From positions 1 through 53,918 of the forward strand of contig NZ_JAHRXF010000044.1 of assembly GCF_019104725.1 (NCBI RefSeq): a stretch of DNA of 53,918 nucleotides, given 5' to 3'. This stretch comes from Streptomyces corallincola (GTDB lineage: Bacteria; Actinomycetota; Actinomycetes; Streptomycetales; Streptomycetaceae). Both the position numbers and the translations under genes were made by a program. Of the stretch, positions 1-6,761 are shown in pieces (positions within the stretch are counted from its first letter, which is position 1; each line of letters begins with the position of its first letter). The notes under the pieces are model-generated. The model worked only from the letters and a program-made list of their open reading frames with translations, had not been told where the DNA came from and did no database searches.

Positions 1-647
1 CCGGTGACCCGGCCGAGCAGCCGGTTCATGAAGCCCCGGCTGTTGAGCTGGGTCTCCAGCGCGGCCTCGTCGTAGTCGCCGGAGCGCATCCGCCGGAACA
101 CCTTCCAGATTCCGGCGAGGACGACGAGGTTGATCCCGGCGATGAGGTAGAGGAAGCCGCCGGAGACGGTCGTGCCGATGAGACCGGTGACCTGGTGGAG
201 CCGGGAGTCGTCGTTCTCGACCGGTCCGGCGAGCGCCTTCATGCCGAGGGAGAGCAGCAGGGCGAGGCCGAAGACGATGCTGGAGTGGCCGAGGGAGAAC
301 CAGAAGCCGACCGAGAGCGGCCGCCTGCCCTGCCCCATCAGCTTGCGGGTGGTGTTGTCGATGGCCGCGATGTGGTCGGCGTCGAAGGCGTGCCGCATGC
401 CGAGGGTGTACGCGGTCACACCGATGCCGATGCCGAAGGACTGGGCGCCCGCGCTGAGGTGCTGCGGGGCGACGATGCCGATGAGTGTGCCCCAGCCGAT
501 GACGTGCAGCGCGAGGACGAACGCCGCCATGCCGCCGACCCCGATCCACTCCTGCCGCGTCATGGAACCCCGGACGCGGTGCCAGGCCGAGCGCCGGGCG
601 CCGGACTGTGCGGGGAGGGTCGGAGCGGAACCGGGGGCGGCCGTCAT
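1..647 (-). CDS. HoxN/NixA-type nickel (cobalt) permease, 3' end outside window
   Basis: This is the N-terminal 215 residues of a NiCoT-family secondary transporter that takes up Ni2+ (possibly Co2+) across the cytoplasmic membrane. The family signature GMRHAFDADHIAAIDN, containing the metal-binding HX4DH element in a transmembrane helix, is fully visible near residue 80. It is followed by the second conserved helix GFWFSLGHSSIVF. Hydrophobic segments surround both. The ATG at 647 is the only sensible start: it is followed by a short polar tail and then the first helix. The gene runs off the left edge. It lies downstream of, and on the same strand as, the GH65 gene, but the 140-nt gap holds its own candidate operator (725-741). 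The family call is secure; the choice between nickel and cobalt is inference. Confidence 0.93.
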   Translation of the reverse strand, partial: MTAAPGSAPTLPAQSGARRSAWHRVRGSMTRQEWIGVGGMAAFVLALHVIGWGTLIGIVAPQHLSAGAQSFGIGIGVTAYTLGMRHAFDADHIAAIDNTTRKLMGQGRRPLSVGFWFSLGHSSIVFGLALLLSLGMKALAGPVENDDSRLHQVTGLIGTTVSGGFLYLIAGINLVVLAGIWKVFRRMRSGDYDEAALETQLNSRGFMNRLLGRVT

Positions 648-724
648 CGGGTGGTGGTCCTTCGGTGTGCGGTCGGTGGTGCGGTCGGCGCTGCACAGCG
701 CAGCTTTGTGCCATCCTCCCGTAC

Positions 725-741
725 CTGCACATCATGTGCAG
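725..741. promoter_or_regulatory. 17-bp perfect palindrome upstream of nickel permease, Nur-box-like
   Basis: CTGCACAT-C-ATGTGCAG is a perfect inverted repeat 78 nt before the nickel permease start. It contains TGCA-N7-TGCA, the same core spacing as the nickel-uptake-regulator (Nur) box tTGCaa-N5-ttGCAA that I recall from S. coelicolor. The palindrome is seen directly; assignment to Nur is inference. Confidence 0.55.
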
Positions 742-787
742 TAAAGCTGACGGCATCCCTTTCCCATGAGAAGGAAAAACTCCCCGC

Positions 788-3130
788 TCAACCCCCGTTC
801 GGGAGCCGGTGCGTGGGCTGTTCCGGCACCGGGCGCCTCGGCGCGGGCACCACCGGCCGGGTGGCCGGATCGTCCAGACCGACCCGCAGTTCCTCGCCGT
901 GGTGGTGGAGGGTGAGCGGCTCGCCCTCCACCAGCGTGTACGTCGCCTTGTCCGGGCCTATCTCCACGCGCAGGCAGGACTCCTGGAACCGGAAGCTGAA
1001 CGCCAGCCTGCTCAGCCGCTCCGGCAGACGCGGGGCGAAGCGGGGTATGCCGCCGTGCCGACGCAGCCCGCCGAAGCCCGCGACGAGTGCCATCCAGGTC
1101 CCGGCGAGCGAGGCGATGTGCAGGCCGTCGCGGGTGTTGTGCTCCAGGTCGTTGAGGTCCATCAGCGCGGCCTCGGCCGTGTACGCGTGGGCGAGCCCGA
1201 GGTGCCCGGCCTGGGCGGCGACGACGGCCTGCACACAGGCGGACAGCGAGGAGTCGCGGACGGTCAGCGGTTCGTAGTAGGCGAAGTTCCGCGCCACCTG
1301 TTCGTCGTCGAAGTGCTCGCCGCAGGTGTACATGGCGAGGACGAGGTCGGCCTGTTTGACGACCTGTTTGCGGTAGAGGTCGAAGTAGGGGAAGTGCAGC
1401 AGCAGCGGGTACTGGTCGGCGCTCGTGCCGTCGAAGTCCCAGCGCTGGTAGCGGGTGAACCCGGCGTGCTGCTGGTGCACGCCGAGGTTGTCGTCGTAGG
1501 GGATGTGCACGGCGTCGGCCGCGTCCCGCCAGGCGGCGGCCTCCTCCGCGTCCACGCCGAGCCGCCTCCCCTCGGCCGGGTACCGCTCGACGGCGTCGGC
1601 GGCGGCCAGGAGGTTCTGCCGGGCCATCAGGTTGGTGTACGTGTTGTCGTCGGCGACCGCGCTGTACTCGTCGGGGCCGGTCACGCCGTCGATGTGGAAG
1701 ACACCGTGGTGGTCGTGGTGGCCCAGCGAGCGCCACAGCCGGGCGGTCTCCACCAGGAGTTCCACGCCCGCCTCGCGCTCGAACTCCGTGTCGCCGGTGG
1801 CCTCGGTGTAGCGCAGTACGGCGTCCGCGATGCCCGCGTTGACGTGGAAGGCGGCGGTACCGGCCGGCCAGTACGCCGAGCCTTCCGAGCCCTCGATGGT
1901 GCGCCAGGGGAACGCGGCCCCGGCGAGGCCGAGTTGGGCGGCGCGGGCACGGGCCTCGTCCAGGGTGCTGTGCCGCCACCGCAGCGCCTCGGCGACGGCC
2001 TCGGGCGCGGTGTGGGTGAGCACGGGCAGCACGAACATCTCGGTGTCCCAGAACGCGTGCCCGTCGTAGCCGGAGCCGGTCAGGCCCTTGGCGGGGATGG
2101 CCCGCCGCTCGGCGCGCGCTCCCGCCTGGAGGACGTGGAACAGGGCGAACCGCACGGCCTGCTGGATCTCCTCGTCGCCGTCCACCTCGACGTCGGCACG
2201 CTTCCAGAAGTCGTCCAGGTAGGCGCGCTGGTCGTCCAGGAGGCCCTGCCAGCCGTCGTGTGCGGCGGCGGCGAGGGCCGCGTCCACCTGGTCGGCCATC
2301 GCGGGCAGCGACCGGGTGCCGGACCAGCCGTGCGCGACGAGCTTCTCCACCCGGAGGGTCTGGCCGGGTTCCAGGACGGACGTCACGGTCAGCCGGGCCA
2401 CGTCGGTGTCGCTCTCGGCGCGCACCGAGGTGCGGTCCGGCCCGGAGACGGTGTGGTCGGCGCCGACCGCGACCCGCAGTCCGCTCCGCCTGGTGCGGTG
2501 CACCAGCCGCAGCCGGGTCCCACCCGCGAAGTGGTCCTCCTGCTCCAGCGGGGAGGTGACGGCCGCCGCCGCGCGGGGATCGCCGTCGCCGGAGGGCAGT
2601 TGCTCGTTGGCGACCAGTTCCGACTGGATCACCACCCGGCTCCGGCTGCCGACCGCCTCCACCTCGTAGGCGACGGCGGCGACCGCGCGCTGGGTCAGGG
2701 ACACGAGCCGGGTGGAACGCACCCGCACCGTGGAACCGGCGGGTGAGGTCCACTCACAGGTCCGCTCCAGCACGCCCCGGCGCAGATCGAGGACGCGTTC
2801 GTGGGCGACCACCCGGCCGTAGCGCAGGTCGAACGGCTCGTCGTCCACGAGCAGCCGGAGCACCTTGCCGTTGGTGACGTTGATGACGGTCTGCCCGGAC
2901 TCCGGATAGCCGTACCCGGCTTCGGCGTAGGGCAGCGGGTGGGTCTCGTGGACGCCGTTGAGATAGCTGCCGGGCAGGCCGTGCGGCTCGCCCTCGTCCA
3001 GGTTGCCGCGCCAGCCGACGTGCCCGTTGGACAGGGCGAACACCGACTCGCTCTGCGCCAGCACGTCGAGGTTGAGCGCGGTCTCGCGCACCGCCCACGG
3101 CTCGACCGTGTACGACCGGTGGGTGATCAC
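788..3130 (-). CDS. GH65 family phosphorylase (trehalose/kojibiose/maltose-type)
   Basis: A 780-residue glycoside hydrolase family 65 protein, normal full length for the family. The N-terminal beta-sandwich (about residues 1-270) is followed by an (alpha/alpha)6 catalytic barrel carrying YDGHAFWDTEMFVLP and the motif VTGPDEYS, whose Glu is the general acid. Further on are KQADLVLAMY and the phosphate-site region PLTVRDSSLS, then a short C-terminal beta domain. These enzymes phosphorolyse alpha-linked disaccharides to beta-glucose-1-phosphate. The start is a GTG that overlaps the stop of the upstream HAD gene (GTGA, 3127-3130), so the two are translationally coupled. The partner, a beta-phosphoglucomutase-like protein, would convert the product to glucose-6-phosphate. 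Mycobacterium tuberculosis Rv3400/Rv3401 is the same arrangement as I recall it. The disaccharide substrate cannot be read from sequence. Confidence 0.92.
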   Translation of the reverse strand: MITHRSYTVEPWAVRETALNLDVLAQSESVFALSNGHVGWRGNLDEGEPHGLPGSYLNGVHETHPLPYAEAGYGYPESGQTVINVTNGKVLRLLVDDEPFDLRYGRVVAHERVLDLRRGVLERTCEWTSPAGSTVRVRSTRLVSLTQRAVAAVAYEVEAVGSRSRVVIQSELVANEQLPSGDGDPRAAAAVTSPLEQEDHFAGGTRLRLVHRTRRSGLRVAVGADHTVSGPDRTSVRAESDTDVARLTVTSVLEPGQTLRVEKLVAHGWSGTRSLPAMADQVDAALAAAAHDGWQGLLDDQRAYLDDFWKRADVEVDGDEEIQQAVRFALFHVLQAGARAERRAIPAKGLTGSGYDGHAFWDTEMFVLPVLTHTAPEAVAEALRWRHSTLDEARARAAQLGLAGAAFPWRTIEGSEGSAYWPAGTAAFHVNAGIADAVLRYTEATGDTEFEREAGVELLVETARLWRSLGHHDHHGVFHIDGVTGPDEYSAVADDNTYTNLMARQNLLAAADAVERYPAEGRRLGVDAEEAAAWRDAADAVHIPYDDNLGVHQQHAGFTRYQRWDFDGTSADQYPLLLHFPYFDLYRKQVVKQADLVLAMYTCGEHFDDEQVARNFAYYEPLTVRDSSLSACVQAVVAAQAGHLGLAHAYTAEAALMDLNDLEHNTRDGLHIASLAGTWMALVAGFGGLRRHGGIPRFAPRLPERLSRLAFSFRFQESCLRVEIGPDKATYTLVEGEPLTLHHHGEELRVGLDDPATRPVVPAPRRPVPEQPTHRLPNGG

Positions 3131-3867
3131 TCGTCGCCTCCCAGCTCCGCGAGGTCCTTGACGACGACACTGGCGCCGTGCGCGTACAGCGCGTCGCTCT
3201 GTCCGGTGCGGTCGAGGCCCACCACATAGCCGAAACCGCCCGCGCGGCCCGCGTCCATCCCGGCGAGCGCGTCCTCGAACACGGCCGCCTGCCCGGGTTC
3301 CACGCCCAGGTCGCGGGCGGCGGCGAGGAAGGTGTCGGGGTGCGGCTTGCCGGGCAGTTTCCGCTCGGCCGCGACCACGCCGTCCACCCGGACGTCGAAG
3401 AAGTGCTCGGCGTCCACCGAACGCAGCACATCACGGCAGTTGGCGCTGGAGGAGACGACGGCCGTGGCGAGGCCGCGCGCCCGGACCTCCTCCAGATAGC
3501 GCAGGGTGCCGTCGTACGCCTCGACGCCCCCGGTGCGGATGCGTTCCAGCAGGAGTTCGTTCTTCCGGTTGCCGAGCCCGTTCACGGTCTCCGCGTCCGG
3601 TGGGTCGTCGGCGCCGCCCTCGGGCAGGTGGATGCCGCGCGACTCCAGGAAGGAGCGCACCCCGTCGGCGCGGGGTCGGCCGTCCACGTACTCGTCGTAG
3701 TCGGCGGTGCTGTCGAACGGGCGCGCGTCCGGACCCTCGTGCGCGCGGAGGAAGGCGTCGAACGTCTCCTTCCACGCGGCGGCGTGCACGACGGCCGTCT
3801 TGGTGACGACGCCGTCGAGGTCGAAGAGGCAGGCCCGGATGGTGTCGGGCAGACCGAGCTGAGTCAT
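3127..3867 (-). CDS. beta-phosphoglucomutase-family HAD phosphatase/mutase
   Basis: A 246-residue HAD-superfamily protein of the beta-phosphoglucomutase subfamily. Motif I is FDLDGVV, with the nucleophilic Asp and the second acid/base region. The cap helix carries HAAAWKETFD, motif II is VVSSSANC, motif III contains the Lys in ERKLPGKPHPDTF, and motif IV is VFEDALAGMDAG. The reading frame is open to 3918, but the ATG at 3867 (MTQLGLPD) has a purine-rich GGGGAAGAG upstream and places motif I where it normally sits, so I chose it. It overlaps the GH65 start by 4 nt. Likely role: isomerising beta-glucose-1-phosphate released by the GH65 enzyme into glucose-6-phosphate. A plain sugar-phosphate phosphatase is the alternative. 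Confidence 0.9.
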   Translation of the reverse strand: MTQLGLPDTIRACLFDLDGVVTKTAVVHAAAWKETFDAFLRAHEGPDARPFDSTADYDEYVDGRPRADGVRSFLESRGIHLPEGGADDPPDAETVNGLGNRKNELLLERIRTGGVEAYDGTLRYLEEVRARGLATAVVSSSANCRDVLRSVDAEHFFDVRVDGVVAAERKLPGKPHPDTFLAAARDLGVEPGQAAVFEDALAGMDAGRAGGFGYVVGLDRTGQSDALYAHGASVVVKDLAELGGDE

Positions 3868-4055
3868 ACGGGCACTCTTCCCCGCGAACGGCGGAACAGT
3901 GGGTGTCGCGGCCCACATGGGGGTCTTTTCGGGGTAACCCCCGATCCGGCCCCCGACCCCGACCCCGTGCCGACCCGGATAGCCGTCCCTGACCTCGCCC
4001 TGATCCTGGTCGCGGGCCCTCCCCCGGCCCCGTTCCCGGATGCCAGACTCGTGCC

Positions 4056-4718
4056 ATGTCCGAGACGTACGCAGACCTCATCGACCGTGCCCGCGCACTC
4101 ATGCTGCCCGGCAGGCGCGCCGTGCTGGGCATCGCGGGTGCGCCGGGCGCGGGAAAGACGACCCTCGCCGCCCATCTGGTGCGGACGCTCGACGCGGAGG
4201 GCCCGCCCCGGGTCGCCCACGTCCCGATGGACGGCTTCCACCTGGCCGACGCGGAACTGGACCGCCTGGGCCGCAGCGACCGCAAGGGCGCCCCCGACAC
4301 CTTCGACGCGGGCGGCTACGCGGCCCTGCTCCACCGCCTGCGCGAGGAACGGGACACGACGGTGTACGCACCCGGTTTCGAACGCGACCTGGAACAACCA
4401 ATCGCCGGGGCGATACCCGTGGAGCCCTCGGTGCGACTGGTCGTGACCGAGGGCAACTACCTGCTTCTCACCGAGGGTTCCTGGGCGCGGGTACGCCCCT
4501 GCCTCGACGAGGTCTGGTTCTGCGAGATCGACGAGGAGGACAGGCTCCACCGTCTGATCGCCCGCCACCGGCAGTTCGGCAAGTCCCCCGACGCCGCCGA
4601 GGAATGGGTACTGCGCTCCGACCAGCCCAACGCGGAACTCGTCGCCACGACCCGTGGACGAGCGGATCTGGTCGTGGGGGCGGGGGCGTTGCGGGGGGTG
4701 TGGGAGACGCGCGGATGA
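4056..4718 (+). CDS. P-loop nucleoside/pantothenate-kinase-like protein
   Basis: A 220-residue P-loop kinase of the phosphoribulokinase/uridine-kinase/PanK-like group. The Walker A motif is GAPGAGKTT (about residues 27-35), followed by the substrate-binding segment VPMDGFHLADAELD, a lid region RKGAPDTFDAGGY and a Walker-B-like strand LVVTEGNYLLL. An Arg-rich element RLIARH follows. This pattern matches proteins annotated as nucleoside/nucleotide kinase family or YggC/FrcK-like. The phosphoryl acceptor, a nucleoside or a sugar, is unknown. The ATG at 4056 lacks a good Shine-Dalgarno sequence. The gene stands alone, divergent from the HAD/GH65 pair, and the 190-nt gap before it is filled with degenerate C-rich repeats. 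Confidence 0.85.
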   Translation: MSETYADLIDRARALMLPGRRAVLGIAGAPGAGKTTLAAHLVRTLDAEGPPRVAHVPMDGFHLADAELDRLGRSDRKGAPDTFDAGGYAALLHRLREERDTTVYAPGFERDLEQPIAGAIPVEPSVRLVVTEGNYLLLTEGSWARVRPCLDEVWFCEIDEEDRLHRLIARHRQFGKSPDAAEEWVLRSDQPNAELVATTRGRADLVVGAGALRGVWETRG

Positions 4719-4833
4719 GTGGGCGGCGTGCCGTGCACGGTGGCGGATGAACCCTGGCGCCCCCTTGGCCGTACCGACGAACGGACGAGCGGTGCCGGAT
4801 CGCCGCCGGGCCGGGTAAAGCGGTGGCACCTGG

Positions 4834-6552
4834 GTGAGGGCGGGGATGCGGGGTCGGATGCGGGTGAGTGCGGGGCGTGGGGTGGGCGGCCACGAGGTGG
4901 GGGGTGGGCTTGGGGCGGACGGCGGGCCCCGCTCGATTGCCGGCGGCGGGGTTCGGCTCCGGCGGGGATGGCGGGGGTGGGGGGTTGCCACGGTCGTTGT
5001 GGTGTTGCTCGGACAGATGGGTGCCGTGATGGTCTGGACGGCCGTGCGGCAGACGCCGACGATCGATGAGCCCGTGTATGTCGCCGCGGCTACCGACTAT
5101 CTGCGTGAGCATCGGCTGCGTTACAACCCGGAGCATCCGCCGCTCGGCAAGTTGTTGATCGCGGTGGGAGTCGCGGTGGCCGATCCGCACTACGACTCGG
5201 CGTACAGGGGAACGCAGGGGGCGGTCGGGCGGCATCTGCTGTACGAGTCGGGCAATGATCCGTGGCGGCTGATGTTGTGGGCGCGGTTGCCGGTGATCGT
5301 GCTGACGCTGTTGTGCGGGCTGGTGGTGTTCGGGTTCGCGCGGGGTCTCGCCGGGACCGCGGGCGGACTGGTGGCACTGGGCCTGTACGCGTTCACACCG
5401 GACGTGATCACGCACGGTTCGCTGGCGACGCTGGACCTCCCCGCGACGGCGTTCACACTGGTGGCGGCCTGGTCCGCGTGGAAGGCGCGCGAGCGGCCCC
5501 GCCGCTGGCTTCCGGTGGCCGGGGTCGCGCTCGGAGCGGCGGTGGCGACGAAGATGAACGCGCTGGCCGCCGTACCGGTACTGATGCTGCTCGGCGGGCT
5601 GGCGGCCTGGCACGCGGGGCGTGGACGGCGGGTGCTGGGGGCGCTGGCGGGGGCGGCCGTGGTGGCGGGGGTGGCGATCGCCGTGGTGTGGGCGACGTAT
5701 CTGGTCCTCGATCCCCGGCTGGGGTCCGCGCCCGCCGGTGCGCTGCCCGAGGCGGGCGAGCTACGAGGGCGGCTGGCGGACCTCCTGCCGCTACCGCCCG
5801 CCTTCCGGGACGGGATGCGGATGCAGTTCGGCCAGGAGGATCTGCCGTGGGAGGGCTTTCTCTTCGGCCGTCTGTACACGGGGGCGCGCTGGTACTACCT
5901 CCCGGCCGCGCTGCTGGTGAAGACCCCGCTGGGCCTGCTCGCCCTGGGCGGGGCGGGTGCGGTGGCGCTGCTCGCGGTGCGCCGACTGCGCCCAGCCGCG
6001 CCGTACGTGCTGCTGCCACCCGCCGTGCTGCTGGCGGCGGCGATGACCGGCTCCCGGGACTTCGGAACGCGGTACGCGCTGTTCGTGCCGGTGTTCCTGG
6101 CCGTCGCGGGCGGCTGCGTCCTGCGGTGGCCACGGCGCCGGGCGGTGCCGCCCGCCGTGCTGCTGGTGCTGTGGGTGGCGGTGAGTTCGCTGCGGACGTT
6201 CCCGTACTACCTGCCGTACGCAAACGAGGCGTACGGCGGTCCGGCGCGGACCCATCTGCTGCTGCACGACTCCAACGTGGACTGGGGCCAGGACCTGGGG
6301 CGACTGGCGGTCGTACTGCGCGAGCGGCACCGGGGCGAGCGGGTGTGGCTGGTCTACAAGGGCAGCGGCGTTCCCGCGTTCTACGGCATCCACGCGGCCG
6401 ATCCGCGCCGGGTGCCGGAGGACCAGGTGCACGGGGTGCTGGTGGTCTCCGACTCCGCCGCCGCGAAGGCCCGGGGAAAGCTGGCCGGGCTCATCGCGTC
6501 CAGTCGGCCGGTGGGCGAGGTCGGACACTCGATCACGCTGTACCGGAGGTGA
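4834..6552 (+). CDS. GT39/ArnT-like polyprenyl-phosphate-dependent mannosyltransferase, polytopic membrane protein
   Basis: A large polytopic GT-C glycosyltransferase of the dolichyl-phosphate-mannose protein mannosyltransferase (PMT) superfamily, 572 residues from the GTG at 4834. The first transmembrane helix is near residues 50-70. It is followed by the catalytic acidic pair in PTIDEPVY (D78, E79) and the family element YNPEHPPLGKL. About nine more hydrophobic helices follow, then a soluble C-terminal part with SNVDWGQDL and WLVYKGSGVPAFYG. It probably moves a sugar from a lipid carrier onto a protein or cell-envelope acceptor on the outer face. The start is uncertain: residues 1-45 are Gly-rich and poorly constrained, and the ATGs at 4846 and 4858 are equally possible. 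No partner gene is adjacent. Confidence 0.87.
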   Translation: MRAGMRGRMRVSAGRGVGGHEVGGGLGADGGPRSIAGGGVRLRRGWRGWGVATVVVVLLGQMGAVMVWTAVRQTPTIDEPVYVAAATDYLREHRLRYNPEHPPLGKLLIAVGVAVADPHYDSAYRGTQGAVGRHLLYESGNDPWRLMLWARLPVIVLTLLCGLVVFGFARGLAGTAGGLVALGLYAFTPDVITHGSLATLDLPATAFTLVAAWSAWKARERPRRWLPVAGVALGAAVATKMNALAAVPVLMLLGGLAAWHAGRGRRVLGALAGAAVVAGVAIAVVWATYLVLDPRLGSAPAGALPEAGELRGRLADLLPLPPAFRDGMRMQFGQEDLPWEGFLFGRLYTGARWYYLPAALLVKTPLGLLALGGAGAVALLAVRRLRPAAPYVLLPPAVLLAAAMTGSRDFGTRYALFVPVFLAVAGGCVLRWPRRRAVPPAVLLVLWVAVSSLRTFPYYLPYANEAYGGPARTHLLLHDSNVDWGQDLGRLAVVLRERHRGERVWLVYKGSGVPAFYGIHAADPRRVPEDQVHGVLVVSDSAAAKARGKLAGLIASSRPVGEVGHSITLYRR

Positions 6553-6622
6553 GGCACCGGACGCAGGAACCACGCGCGCTCAGCCCCGAACGCCCGAGCA
6601 CGCCCCAGGGCACCGCATCGCG

Positions 6623-6670
6623 CCACAGCCACAGCCACAGCCACAGCCACAGCCACAGCCACAGCCACAG
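6623..6670. repeat. Hexanucleotide microsatellite (CCACAG)8
   Basis: Eight perfect tandem copies of CCACAG lie in the 209-nt gap between the mannosyltransferase and the PAS/GAF phosphatase. No ORF with convincing codon use crosses it. Such arrays vary in copy number by slippage; any effect on the downstream promoter is untested. Confidence 0.95.
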
Positions 6671-6761
6671 CCACCAGCGGATCTCTGCCCCCGACCTCAC
6701 CGGCAGTCGTCCCCCGTTCGTGCGAATGAGCGAGTGCCCCCGTTTGTGCGATGCTCAACGC

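Noticed and set aside
5262..6761. Upstream 500 codons of the long frame containing the PAS/GAF phosphatase
   Set aside because: They overlap the mannosyltransferase gene in another frame, have no domain and cross the (CCACAG)8 array; the real gene begins near 6762.
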